A stretch of 64,000 nucleotides of DNA from Metaphire vulgaris (lineage: Eukaryota; Annelida; Clitellata; Crassiclitellata; Megascolecidae). The notes beneath the pieces are model-generated. The model saw nothing but the letters and a program-made list of their open reading frames with translations, made no database searches and was not told the origin of the DNA. Position 1 is the stretch's first letter. Every line of letters starts with the position of its first letter. Shown here in pieces: positions 1 to 18,149 of this stretch. Position numbers and translations under genes: made by a program. The stretch is taken from NCBI GenBank assembly GCA_018105865.1, contig CM030866.1:124001-188000 (forward strand), read 5' to 3'.

Positions 1-802
1 CCGACATTTCGACCAGTTCCGTGATCAGAGCGACTACGAAGCGATAGCAGATGGACCCGAGTTTGTCGAGTCCGATCAGCATCCAGTCGTGGAATGCCTC
101 GTCCACTTCGAAGTGTCCACTCTCTTCGACCGATTCGACCGCTGATTTGCAGCTGGCGATGATCTGCCAGAGACCGTCGAGCATTTCCGGTCTGACCTGA
201 GATGACCTCTGATGACCTTGCTCCAGTGACTGCATTTCACTCCTTTGGATGATCATCTCCATCTGATGGAGGGTGTCCAGGAGACACTCGCCAACCGGAA
301 TTCCAGAATCATTCGATTCCCCTCCTCCTCCTCCTCCCTCTTCGTTTATTTTCTGTTCTGCTTTTGCTTCTTTCTTCTTTTCCTCTTCTTCTTCTTCGTC
401 GTCGTCGTCTTCTTCTTCCTCTTTCTTTATCCTTTCTTTTCTGTTCATCTGTCCTTCTTCGTCGCTTGTGCAAATGTCTTCTTGCTTCCTCCTTCTTCTC
501 CTCGTTTCTTCCTCCTCTTCCAGTTCTTCCGTCGTTTGCTTTATGTTTGGAAGTTCTTTGGAGGCGGTGTCGGTGTCCACCCGTGTGTCGACTGGTTCTC
601 CGCCTCTGTCACTGTCTGACGCTCCTGACAGTTCTTCGTCCGTTGTCAGGTGACTGGCAACGTTGTCGCTCGTCCTGTGCTTTCTTTGCAACCGATGCGT
701 TGTCCTGACGCTTCTCATCCGATCGGATGACGGCGGCTGCTGCGCTGGTTCCCTGGAGCCTCTGGACACTCCTCCTCCTCCTCCCCTCCTTTCCTTGAAC
801 CT
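1..802 (-). CDS. Acidic protein, partial gene running off the left edge
   Basis: An uninterrupted minus-strand reading frame runs from 802 to position 1 and leaves the window, so the C-terminus is missing. A strong acceptor (long pyrimidine tract then cacccacag) on the minus strand ends at 803, making 802 the first base of this exon in phase 0. The roughly 267 visible residues start Arg/Gly-rich, pass through an Asp/Glu/Lys/Arg-rich, probably disordered stretch with a long Glu/Asp run (about 300-540), and end in an ordered-looking segment. That segment includes SGIPVGECLLDTLHQMEM, then RPEMLDGLWQIIASCKSAVE and FHDWMLIGLDKLGSICYRF, which look amphipathic and helical. I do not recognise the family. 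A possible upstream exon lies in another frame within 1139-1316 (containing MDRIRNQIREIRHQLDVDH), but its junction is not certain. Confidence 0.6.
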
Positions 803-884
803 CTGTGGGTGAGGGGGGCGGCAGAGGAGGAGGAGGAGGAGCCAGCCTCATCTCCCTCTCTCTTGACGACGCTCGTATCCATGC

Positions 885-1903
885 CACGTGATCGCATCAC
901 CCCGGCAACCGATCGATTCAGACCGGAAGCACCACCCGTTGCCATGGCAACGCTCGTCGCCCCCGACAGACACACGCCAGTCGATCGACTGTGGTCTATC
1001 TGGATCCTCAGGTAAGTGGACGAGGTGTCTGGGGGAGGCGGTCTCCGGCGATCCCTCTGACAGGCCCCATCTGAGCAGATGGAACCGGAAGTCGCGACCT
1101 CAGCGGCCGCAGCAGAGTTTAGCGTCACATCCGGTCGCCGACTGCGGACCTGGGACCCACGTGACATCCCACGTGACATTCCTAATTTCGAATCCGATGA
1201 GGTGCCGGTAGAATGGCAGGTCTGTTGATGGTCGGTGGCGCCACCTGGCGAATGGTCGACGTCCAACTGGTGACGAATCTCGCGTATCTGATTTCGGATC
1301 CGATCCATCGATTCTCTACACAAAACAATTCGATCACCGATTGATTGATCATTCGCCGTCACGTGACGTGAAATCAAAACAGACGACCGTGCATTTGAAG
1401 TGAAAAGCAATGAGCCGATGACTAATTCTCAGACAACACTTAAGTAGTTATTGCTTTTTAAAAGTAACTGACGAAATGTTTGTGAAGAAATCGTCTCTTA
1501 ACACATCGACATCTTTCTCCTTTGTCCTCTCTGTCTCTCTTCCTCTGTCTCTCTTACTCTTTCTCTCTTCTCTCTTTCTCTTTCTCTCATCTCGTATGCG
1601 ATCGCCATTGTTATTCTCCTTCATCATCACCATTATCCTCTTCTTCCTCCCCTCTTCCTCCTCTCTTCCTCCTCTTTGATGTTTTGATTGTCTGATTGCT
1701 TCGTTGACATTTTGATTTGATTGAATTTTGTCAGACGATGAAAGTCGGTCGTCTGCCTACCTGGCGTTCTGTCGGGCGGAGGCGATTACCTCGGCTGACC
1801 GCCTCCTCGCCAGCTCCACCTCCCTCTGCTGCTGATGACGAGACAGGCGACGCAGAACGGACGATATCTGTCCCGACGAAATCAAAACAACGAGTCACGT
1901 GAC
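885..1903. promoter_or_regulatory. Cluster of CACGTG boxes
   Basis: Five CACGTG hexamers lie at 885-890, 1158-1163, 1170-1175, 1360-1365 and 1896-1901. Two of them (1358-1367 and 1894-1903) are the full ten-base palindrome GTCACGTGAC. That palindrome is the known binding site of bHLH-zip factors of the MITF/TFEB type (CLEAR element). The cluster lies upstream of the minus-strand gene that leaves the window and could be its promoter. The motif is seen directly; the role is inferred. Confidence 0.35.
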
Positions 1904-2209
1904 ACACTCTCATTTGCTTAGCGCCATCTACGTCAAAGCAAGCAAAGGAACAACAGTGAACTGCGTTTAATTAAGTGGAGAGATGAAAGCAATCGATTGG
2001 TCGTTAATTAGGAGCAGGAGGCCTACAGTGTTAATTGCTAGAAAAGACTTAATGGTCGGTTGAAACGACCTCAAACCCTGAGCTGCGAACGGTTTCCTTT
2101 CTGCCTCCAATTTCACTGACGTCATTGACACTAGAACATCAGAAACACAGCTGCAGAATACCACCCATTATATATTATATTACTACTGCATGCCTATCAA
2201 CTAGCGGTT

Positions 2210-2275
2210 GCCCCTTCCACGCTTAGAAGTTGCCACCACAACGCCCCCACTTGCCAAATCCTTGAGCCGCCACTG
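2210..2275 (-). mobile_element. hAT-type element fragment
   Basis: Read on the minus strand this begins CAGTGGCGGCTCAAGGATTT and continues with GGCAAGTGGGGG and GTGGCAACTTCTAA. It matches, with a few changes, the left end of the complete 185-bp element at 5584-5768. Only one terminus is recognisable, so this is a truncated or diverged copy; the outer limit near 2210 is approximate. Confidence 0.6.
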
Positions 2276-2869
2276 ATTAAAACTGTTGAGAATCCTTCAT
2301 CGGGAGACTGTTTTCATGATTAGATCAAATAAAAGCAATTAAACGCAAATAATTATAATATTATTAACGACCTTACTTGATCCTCTCAATTTCTTTAATT
2401 CGTCTGCCCTCCTTCTCTCCCTCTCCCTCCTCCATGTATCTCCTCTGACAGTTCTCTTCCAACGGGTATTACCTCTTCATCAACTCCATCTGTGAGAAGA
2501 AGAAGGAGAAGAGAGAGACTCCGTCTCCAATCAGAATATTCCAATTGCTACGTCATCATAGTCTCCGATGTTTAACTCTTGTGATGGCGAAATGACGCCA
2601 TTGAAGCCATACGTCATCAATCGAAGGCATACGTCATGAATAGAATTCCAAATTAAATTAATAATTAGTTGAATGATTCCTTTCAAACAATAGGACAGTG
2701 GTTCCCAACGACCCCCGCACACCCCACAGGGGTCAAGCTGAATTTTTAAGAGGGCAATTAGAACATTTGAAATATTTAACAGGGCAATTCGAGAATAATA
2801 GAAATAGTGACTCTTTGGAATTACTTAGTAATGTCCTAGGCCTCTAATAAATCTAGGCCTCTAGGTCTA

Positions 2870-2916
<47 letters not shown>

Positions 2917-3392
2917 TATTATTAAGTTAAGTTAAGTATTATTAAGAAATTAAGTGTTTTTGTAATAGTTCCCTTTGGTTTCTTATGAATTGATGTTAGT
3001 AATTGAATTCTGTAAATATAAGCCTATGTGATATATATATATATATATATATATTATTATAATATACTATTATAATTATATATATGAGATGAGAAAAAAT
3101 TATCTTAAAACTGAGTGTAATATTCATTTCCATTCAGATGCTCTGGCATTTAATCTCTCTTTCTGTCGTCTGCTTCTTCCCATTCCCATTCCCATTCCCA
3201 GACCCAGAGATCCGGTCTGTTGGGGACTGGGGAGGGGGATGGAGGAGGAGAGAGGGAGGAGGAGGGATCTGTAGATCGGCACCAAACCAAGCGAAGCTAA
3301 TGGCTTCGTCTACATCCGACAGATCAATAGACATTCTGCGTCTCGTGTAGAGATTCATTCTACGCTCAGAAGAGGCAGAGGAGAGAGTCGAG

Positions 3393-3600
<208 letters not shown>

Positions 3601-4495
3601 ATAGAGACAGATGCGTCAATCAGCGGTTGAATCAATTCAGAATCCTGTGATGTGTGTTTTTGGCGATTAAGAAATTCCATGGTCTCTAAAACACAATGCA
3701 GATTTCCTTGAAGATGTCCAGCTTTAAAATGACTGCACGGCGTGCGAAATGTCCGTTTCCATCGGACCTTAAGGCGGTCAATAGTTTGATGGGAGAGAGG
3801 CACCGCAGGCGGCCGGGCGGCCGGGCGGCCGGGGGCGGGCAGGCGAGTTTCCTGTGCGCCGGAAAACAAGGGAACCGCAAAAGGGACTTGAACGGGGAGA
3901 CAAGAGCACTGGATGCGTTGAATGTTAGCATTAATCGAATGATCATCTTCACTTTGAACGTTTTTCAAGGGAAGCGATTTGGATGAAAAATCGACTGACA
4001 AACAGGGAGTTATTTCCAGCATTTCTTTCGTCTGAGAATCTGGACACAGGTTCTCAATTTAGAATAAGTAGGACAGAGATCGGATAGAGACTATCACGTG
4101 ACTCCTGAGATGACAGACGCTTTGACATTCTCAGGTCTCGAGAGTGTTTGTTTCTGGGTCAAAGTGCAGTTCTTCGGTGTTCTGCTTTTGATGTTTTCTC
4201 GCTCATTTCCTGTTCTCTGCGCTTCATTTCAGATGACTTGATCACTTTTCCGAATTTGCGAGTAAGATCATTGGATCGCCAAATCAATTCTATTTCCCCG
4301 AAATGCAGGTTTAACTGATCAGAGCAGCAGCTTCCCCCCACCCACCCCCTCCCCTCCGATCGCCAGCATCGAAGGCAGTCGAATGTCCCGCAGCAGCAGC
4401 AGCAGCATCAGTCGCCAGAGGACGCTTGAGCAGCAGCAGCAGCAGAGGTGTCCTTTGCTCCTCGATGGATCAGAGGAGACGGAACAGGAATTCAG

Positions 4496-11333
<6,838 letters not shown>

Positions 11334-11335
<2 letters not shown>

Positions 11336-11404
11336 AAGAAGAAGAAGAAGAAGAAGAAGAAGAAGAAGAAAAAGAAAAAAAAGAAGAAAAAGAAGAAGAA
11401 GAAG
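11334..11404. repeat. (AAG)n directly after the stop codon
   Basis: The purine repeat begins at the TAG stop of the tail-anchored protein gene and occupies the first 70 bases of its 3' UTR. Confidence 0.85.
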
Positions 11405-12065
11405 TCACAGCGCCGACTTCTACTCCCTTTCTGTTTCTATCTCTGTCTCTCTTTTGTGTGTCTCTCTATCTCTCTCCCTCCATTTGACTGTTTTTGCCAG
11501 CGAGAAATTCGTCCGAGAGTTTTACATCGATTGTCTTTTTTGACTTCGAATTTTCGCCCTTCTTTTTACGGGTTTTTCTTACGTCATATATATAATACTT
11601 GCCGTCTGCTCTGTCTGTCGTCATGGAAACAGCGTCAATCAGACGATAAGACGACGACGTAGCACCTGTAACTGTAAAGACGATTTTTGAAATCTATTCT
11701 TTCATGAATTTCTGTTTAGATTTTAGATTTTAACCGATGCAAAATGTGTGTTAAATTGGTCTTTGTGTGTTTTAGTATTTTTTCATGAAATGCTTTAAAG
11801 TCAGTTATTTTTGCTAAAACCAAAGCATTTCAGCTGAATGTAAAGACACCCGCAGCCCTGCACTTTGACGAAGAAAGTGCTTTGAAGATTATCATCGAAA
11901 AGTAAGGTTGAGGTTGATCTGCAGACGAAATGCTCTCTGCTGCTGCTGCTGCTGCTGAGTATATTGTGTTATCGCTGCATAATAGAATTATTAAATGTTA
12001 TTGTGAACTTTTCAATTTGAACTGTGTCAGGCTTTATGTTTATCTATTCATTTGCTGCCTTCACA

Positions 12066-12208
<143 letters not shown>

Positions 12209-12823
12209 GGTCATTGAATTGAATTAATTGACCACCTGTGTGATTCGATCGATGTACTTGTTTCAGTCATATGCAAACCGATCAGCTGTGAACTGTCAAA
12301 CCCGAAACAGTCAAAGCTTAACAGTGTCTGATTTCAGCTCCACTGAATATTGCAGGCGTACGTGGATCTTCCATGGCCAGTCCAAGATAAACTCTGCTTC
12401 AACTGAAGTGACTCGTATTCAAACAGCGATGTCCACTTCTTTCTCTTTATTCGTTTCACTTGCCACTCTTTCTTTTTATCGCTCGGAACTGTTAACAGCT
12501 ATTTATAGAATGTCATTGTTTTCTTTTTGTGAACATTAAAAATGTTAAACCCGAGAAATTTAAATACTGCTCATCTAACGAGATACGGTTGATGGGGGGG
12601 GTGAGTGACTGGATGAATGAGGCACAGAGGCCTATTGTGTAAGGCAGTTTCCATTTTTTATGGAATTCAGTGGGGGGTGGCTTCATGAGACTTCCATCGC
12701 CCCATCCCTAGATACGCCTCTGACCCATAAGCACTATAGACATCGGCGCAGTCATCCGCCGTCCACACGGCGATCGCATAGTCCTAATAATGCTCGCCGC
12801 CATATTTCAGTCTAGCGTGTTTT

Positions 12824-12903
12824 TTAACCCATTTACTGGGAACCCCGGATATATCCGTCCATTTTACATTGAGTTACAGTTAAATACACGGTTAAGGGGT
12901 TAA
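12824..12903. mobile_element. 80-bp piggyBac-like MITE, copy 1
   Basis: TTAA lies at both ends, with the right end reading gttaaggggttaa. The interior ggatatatccgtccattttacattgagttacag is shared with the copy at 45214-45293, which has the same length. TTAA target sites and CCC...GGG ends are the piggyBac hallmark. The left end here (ttaacccatttactggg) has mutated away from its partner. Confidence 0.75.
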
Positions 12904-13610
12904 TCAGCAGTCTAAGCGCTGTTTCTACGGCCGTTGTCAGCTGAATCTCGGTCCACTGGTCGCTTAGTTAACGGCAAAAGAGAGCAACAATCAAACGCCC
13001 ACCTTAATTAACATGGCTGCTGTTGTGCTGCTGTTTAATATTCATGATTTCAAGCGACCTTTAGATTCTGTCCTCTCGCAACAGACGCACAATTGTCTGC
13101 TGCTGCTGTTGTTGTTGTTGTTGTTGCTGCTGCTGCTGCTGATGATGATGATGATGTCCCTCTGCACTGGGCTACAGCGTATACACGTGGACCCAAGAGT
13201 TAAACGATGTGAACTCTTCTGATGTCAATCGGACGTTTATGGCCGAAGGAATTTGCTCGCATCTGATTTCACAGAGGCAGAAACAACAGTCTGCAATGAG
13301 TTTGAAACAGTCAACTCAAGTTGAAGTCATCTTACTTGACGACACCTGTAAAAGAGAAGGCATCACGTGGTCACCATGGCTTCGTAGACGGCAGGTAGAA
13401 GCACACCTTCATCAGGTCTCGTTAAATGAACAGCTTATGTTGCGAAAGAAAATTACTTACAATAATATTGAGACATAAAATTCAAGCCTCTACCTTTGGC
13501 ATCTTGTGTAGAGCTATTTTACTTTTACAAGAGCCCGTATATATATACGCACTCTTAGGCCTATCGGACGATCATTCGGCTTCCTATTCATTCAGCGTCT
13601 CACTAACGTA

Positions 13611-13770
13611 CAGCAGAACTTCGATATAACGGACTCGGTTATAACGCATCGCAATGTCCCATTTGATGCGCTATCATAATGGACATAGTATTGGATATAA
13701 CATATCTCGGATATATGCCGCACCGAATTTTGCAGACCCGCTATAATAACGTTATAACGACGTTCCACTG
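13611..13770. mobile_element. pogo/mariner-type MITE, 160 bp
   Basis: Ends CAGCAGAACTTCGATATAAC and GTTATAACGACGTTCCACTG are inverted repeats with a few mismatches. TA lies on both sides. It shares TTATAACG and CTCGGTTATA blocks with the copy at 4741-4918. Confidence 0.8.
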
Positions 13771-13890
13771 TATAAGATACTAATAATTAACAGCACATAA
13801 TAATATGAAGAAATAGCGTGAAATAAAACGATATAAGCAAATCTTTAAATCATAATTCGGAGTTTTTTTCTATATCGTTTGGCAGAAGCC

Positions 13891-14052
13891 ATGATGCGTC
13901 GTCGTCTGTTTGGAATCAGTTTCGTTTCTTTGAAAGCGAAGTTCTCAGCGGCCGTTGAGAGACTGTGGACAGATGTCTCCAAATGCTTCGATGCTTGTCT
14001 TCTGGCGGCGGAATTCGACGAAGATTTCAGCGAATTTCTATCCACAAGATGA
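13891..14052 (+). CDS. Possible small protein, 53 residues
   Basis: ATG ATG CGT starts a 53-residue frame, MMRRRLFGISFVSLKAKF then VERLWTDVSKCFDACLLAAEF and an acidic end DEDFSEFLSTR. The codon composition is not low-complexity. An acceptor-like tatcgtttggcag lies six bases before the ATG, so a 5' UTR exon upstream is possible. No family is recognised, and a chance frame of this length is quite possible. It lies tail-to-tail with the GDPD gene. Confidence 0.3.
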   Translation: MMRRRLFGISFVSLKAKFSAAVERLWTDVSKCFDACLLAAEFDEDFSEFLSTR

Positions 14053-14209
14053 TCGTCGTATGTCCTCAACTAATAATTAATTCATCTTGAAGTTCATTTC
14101 GTCATAGAAACCCATTTACAACATGTAATTGAAGAGAATTTCTACACAGTTGTCTTTAAAAAGTGCGTCTCGTTAAACAGAAGACTTTTAAAATCAAGCA
14201 TTAAAAGCA

Positions 14210-15391
14210 CTAAAAAAATTCCATTAGACTGAACGGAAGTAGCTCGACTAAAGAGAAAAAGCAGGCGCGAAAAGTGACGTCATGGAAAGACTGAGAGTCA
14301 GGAGCAGACTCAGTTGAGTCGGTTTCTCTGATCCCAGAAGACAGAGCCAGATAAGTGTTGTTCATGAATTTGAAGTAAGTTGCGGGGAAATCGGTGAATA
14401 TTCCGTCGACGCCGATCTTAAAGAAGTCGTCGTATTCGTTGTATGGATCCTGACCATAGTCCCAGGCGAGGTACTGGTTCTCATTGCGGAGGGTGTAGGG
14501 GTGGACGCGAAGCCCCGCTCTATGCGCCCTCTCGACGAAGTCCGTTCTCTCCACAATGTGGTTGCTGCTGTTGACGCGCACAATCGCTCTCTTGTCCGGT
14601 CCAATGCCGTAGGCGAAGACAGCGTACCTGGCCAGGGCGTCGTCTGAGATGGGGATCGGCGGCAGGAGCATGACCGCCGGGAGGGGAGAGCGGTCGGCCA
14701 TGTACCTCAGACTGTCTTCGCTGAACGACTGCAGGAAGCAGGGAGAGCGTTCGTCGTCGTACCCGAAGCCCCTCAGAGCCGCCAAAAGCAGATCCTCGAA
14801 TGTCGTGTTTGCGTCTTTGACGATCGGAAGAGAGTTGATGAAGCGCGTATCTTTCGTCTCCACGTATATTCCCACTGGTCGTCCAGCCGCCTTGACTACT
14901 GTAACGAGGTCTTCGAGGGAGGCGATGGGCAGCTGGCCGTCGTAGCTGGGATCGCGGAAGCTCTGTCGCTGGCGCTTGCGCACCTGGCGCAGTTCGTCCA
15001 TCGTGAAGTCAACGGTGAAGTAGTCGGTGATGTTGCGCAGTTGATCCGGAACGAAGTAGGTGTTGATGCGTGACGGCGGATATCGGTCGGCGATGTCCGT
15101 TGTGTCGCTGATCCAGGCCTCGTGGGAACAGAGCAGCACGAGGTCGTTGGAGACCGTTAGATCGCATTCCACGACGTCCGCTCCCTGGTCGACGGCTAGT
15201 CGGTAGGCGGTCACCGTGTGCTCCGGGACGGTACCACTGCTGCCCCTGTGGGCGACCACAAGGGGACGCGTGGTGGGGAGGTCGACGTTGTGATCATAGT
15301 CGACTCCCTCCCTCTGCACCTGAGCCGCTCTTCCTTTCAGAGCCCCCGCAGACACAAGGAAGATGGCGACGAATGGTAACGGCGGTGACAT
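14210..15391 (-). CDS. Secreted glycerophosphodiester phosphodiesterase (GDPD)
   Basis: The product hydrolyses glycerophosphodiesters to glycerol-3-phosphate and an alcohol. It is a single-exon gene of 393 residues from MSPPLPF; an in-frame TTG at 15409 was rejected as start. An N-terminal hydrophobic stretch (residues 6-18) looks like a signal peptide. The family catalytic pattern is present: AHRG (His48, Arg49), Glu57, ECD (Glu75, Asp77) and SHE (His90). Later motifs PIASLEDLV and GIYVETKD are GDPD barrel elements, and FTVDFTMDELRQVRKRQR resembles the longer eukaryotic and plant-type GDPDs. The C-terminus ends hydrophobic (FSLVELLPFSLMEFF), so a GPI-anchor signal is possible. The lack of introns in an intron-rich neighbourhood suggests a retrocopy or transfer origin, unproven. 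Confidence 0.93.
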   Translation of the reverse strand: MSPPLPFVAIFLVSAGALKGRAAQVQREGVDYDHNVDLPTTRPLVVAHRGSSGTVPEHTVTAYRLAVDQGADVVECDLTVSNDLVLLCSHEAWISDTTDIADRYPPSRINTYFVPDQLRNITDYFTVDFTMDELRQVRKRQRQSFRDPSYDGQLPIASLEDLVTVVKAAGRPVGIYVETKDTRFINSLPIVKDANTTFEDLLLAALRGFGYDDERSPCFLQSFSEDSLRYMADRSPLPAVMLLPPIPISDDALARYAVFAYGIGPDKRAIVRVNSSNHIVERTDFVERAHRAGLRVHPYTLRNENQYLAWDYGQDPYNEYDDFFKIGVDGIFTDFPATYFKFMNNTYLALSSGIRETDSTESAPDSQSFHDVTFRACFFSLVELLPFSLMEFF

Positions 15392-15816
15392 TTCGGATTT
15401 AATTGACAAACGACTGAAGAGAAATAGAAATCTAAGAATTTTACGTCAGCAGTCAACTGAACTTCGGTCTCAGTTGTCCGACATCTTATCTGATTTTCAC
15501 TTCTCAGTCTCTCAATCTGTGCATCGAGATCTTTGCTTTTAACTGCAAAGGTTACCAGAGTCAGACGGTTAAAGGACTTTCAGTCTTATCTGAAATTGGG
15601 GCGCATTTAATCAGTTATTAGACCAAGTGCTTACTTATCGATATCAACTCGCAACAGATCAAAAGAAGATCAAACAACACGGCACTATTTAAGTCCCGGC
15701 TGATGCTTGGGGACTAAAGTATTTACATTTTGTAGCGCCTCTGCCTACTTAAAACCAAGGTCACGAGTCACTAAGTGTAGGCCTATCAGTCGACTTTCTA
15801 AAGTTAAAACCATGTC

Positions 15817-15819
<3 letters not shown>

Positions 15820-15899
<80 letters not shown>
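15820..15899. repeat. (GA)n microsatellite
   Basis: Eighty bp of uninterrupted GA repeat. Confidence 0.95.
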
Positions 15900-16604
15900 A
15901 AAGTACCTTTCCAGTGGTGCTTCCAAGAGGCAAGAACTCTTGGAGGTGGGGATGCACTGAATTTCTCAGGAATACCCCGCCCCCGCCATTTGTCAAAGGA
16001 AACCTGGACGTTAGAACACAGAAATGAAACTTAGTAGATCCTCTGTCTCTGTCTTTGTCTGTCTGTCTGTCTCTCTCTCTCTCTCCTTTTGTCTCCATTA
16101 ATCTTCGATGTCTGCTTCTCATTTCTCATCGCTTTTTCTCTCGACAATATTTTTCAAAATCTTCTCGATTGTTTTGATTCTTTCTTCAGATGTTCCGATT
16201 TCTTCGCCAGCCTGCTTTAGTTTGTTCGTATTCTTCTGTCTATGTCTTTCCCTCTCTGTCTGTCTGTCTGTGTGTGTCTCTCTCTCCTGCTGAAGAACCT
16301 TGAGATAAATCAAGAACTGATATCGACAGGATTTACGCAAATTTCCTACATCCCACCCTCTCCTCCCCTCCCTCCCCTTCTTCCTCTCTCCTCTCTGCAT
16401 ACAGAGCATGCAGTAGACTTCTGGTTCCACCACAGAAGACGTCTTCTAGGAGTAGTCTTATAGGCCTCTGATATGATATGGTAGTGGTCTGTTTAGGCTG
16501 CAATTGACCGTAGACTTGGCCGTGTTGGAGGTGGGGTGGGGTGGGCTGAGGGGTTGTGGCGGCCTCTCACGAGAGCCAGAGACTCGCTGTATGCGGATGG
16601 GCTC

Positions 16605-16769
16605 ATGATGGTTCCATGGATGACGTCATGGAAATCTCTCGTAGTACAATTGTTTATTATTCTGATTTGCTTCTTCCTCTTCTTCTTCTCCATCGTCTCT
16701 TGGATTCCATCGAATGTCAGAGGGAAAGGCGCCGTTTTTCTTCTTCGAACGCACTTTAGACCTTCTTAG
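16605..16769 (+). CDS. Possible small single-pass membrane peptide, 54 residues
   Basis: MMVPWMTSWKSLVVQLFIIL begins a frame with one strongly hydrophobic segment (about residues 11-33, rich in Phe, Leu, Ile) and a basic tail NVRGKGAVFLLRTHFRPS. The hydrophobic part is encoded by a pyrimidine-rich tract, which gives such segments by chance, so support is weak. No relative is recognised. Confidence 0.2.
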   Translation: MMVPWMTSWKSLVVQLFIILICFFLFFFSIVSWIPSNVRGKGAVFLLRTHFRPS

Positions 16770-16951
16770 GCCTAAGACCAACCGACGGACATCAACAACA
16801 GGTAAGATAATTAGGCCCCGGAGATGAGAGAAGAATTCTCAATCATTAGCCATCAGTTAGTCTCTCTCCTTCGTAGACCTTTCGTTGCGTAGAAGTAAAT
16901 AGATTTGACTGTAACTGAGTATAGAAATGGCTTTAAAAGAGCGCTTTAAAA

Positions 16952-17339
16952 GGGGCTGTCCATTAATTATGTCAACAATTTTTGGCGAATGTTTGACCCC
17001 CTCCCCTTCTCAACAACTGTCAACTTTCAGTTACCCCCCATTAATTACGTCAAACCCCTAAGATCAATGACAGGTCCCAATAACAAGGTTATTTTTTGCG
17101 GTGACGACCATTTTTCTCTGTTTTGCTCATCGAGTGTCAAAATGTGGTGGTGATGACCTTTTTTCCATGCTTTTTTCCATTGCAATAAGTAGTATTCCAT
17201 GAAATTTCCTAGTTTTTGATTATTTGTAAAAGTTAAATTGTTGACGTCAACTTCTCTTGACCCCCCCTGTCAACAACTGTCAAACTTTTTCAAACCCCCT
17301 CCACCCCCTAAATTGTTGGCGTAATTAATGGACAGCCCC
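16952..17339. mobile_element. 388-bp TIR DNA element
   Basis: Ends GGGGCTGTCCATTAATTATG and the reverse complement of TAATTAATGGACAGCCCC are inverted repeats of about 30 bp. AAA borders both sides as a possible target duplication. The interior repeats gtcaacaactgtcaa and has no ORF. It is a non-autonomous DNA transposon; I cannot assign the superfamily. Confidence 0.8.
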
Positions 17340-18149
17340 AAATACCTGTACAGCTGTCTTCAGTTTCATCGAGTACAGAATTCAACGAGACCAAAACACA
17401 GCGAAAGGGCTTCTGCACTAAAAGATACGATAGGCTGTTTGTGTACGCCGTCGCAGACTGTGTACTTTGGAATATGCTAATCTAAATGGCGGATATAGAA
17501 TTTCAACAGTAAGCATTAAAAACAACCGCAGAGATGGAGATGGCGAGGGAGGGAGGGCAGGGGGAGGGGAGAGATCTCTCTGCTCTGAATAACTTTATCT
17601 TGGCCTGAGCTGTTCAATGATCTTGCCTTGACTTCTGACAGCCAGTATTCCAGAATAGGGGTCACTTACACATTTTCGGCCAAAAAGGTCGTCGTCTCAA
17701 ACACTTTATAAAGTCTGATGTCTGGTGCGTTTTCATCGATCAAATGCTGTCCTCGATCCCCGAAACTGCTCACGGGTTTTGCTCGAATCTCACGACCGGT
17801 CCCGATCCGAATAGGGGGTCTGGCCCCCGAGCCCTCCCGGGGCTACCCAAATGACTCCTGGTGTGGAAATTTTCCTCTTTTCTGGCATTAGATGGTCTAA
17901 AGCAGGGATCAACAAAGATACGGACTCCGTTCATTGGATCCGCTGATGTTGGACCTCTTTTGACCGGCCCCAGTGTGCTCCAATAAACAACAGGTAATCT
18001 GGCCCGCTGCAAGCTTCAGTAAAGTAGAAATAAAAATTCAGAGTTCCTAATATTTGCTCAGGGTTAGAATCTGCATCATGATGTTCATATCTGGCCTAAA
18101 AAATCAGCTTTCAACGTTCTTTGTGCAAGTCAGTAAACCTCAGTTTCCT

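Larger units (their letters stand above)
15392..18149. other. Upstream flank of GDPD and repeat-rich spacer
   Basis: The first 300 bases are the likely GDPD promoter. Then follow a GA tract, pyrimidine-rich DNA (16030-16400), a weak small ORF at 16605-16769, a 388-bp TIR element, and at about 17760-17900 a dispersed repeat (accggtcccgatccgaatag) that recurs near 21500 and 24420. No other gene is supported. Confidence 0.45.

Noticed and set aside
4448..4495. GTG at 4448 as start of the tail-anchored protein
   Set aside because: An in-frame ATG at 4496 begins the natural N-terminus. The upstream codons lie in a CAG-rich leader and GTG starts are not used in animals.
13845..14069. Minus-strand frame opposite the small ORF at 13891
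   Set aside because: It is rich in Arg/Lys/Ser with no domain. The plus-strand frame has better composition and an acceptor-like site before its ATG; at most one of the two is real.
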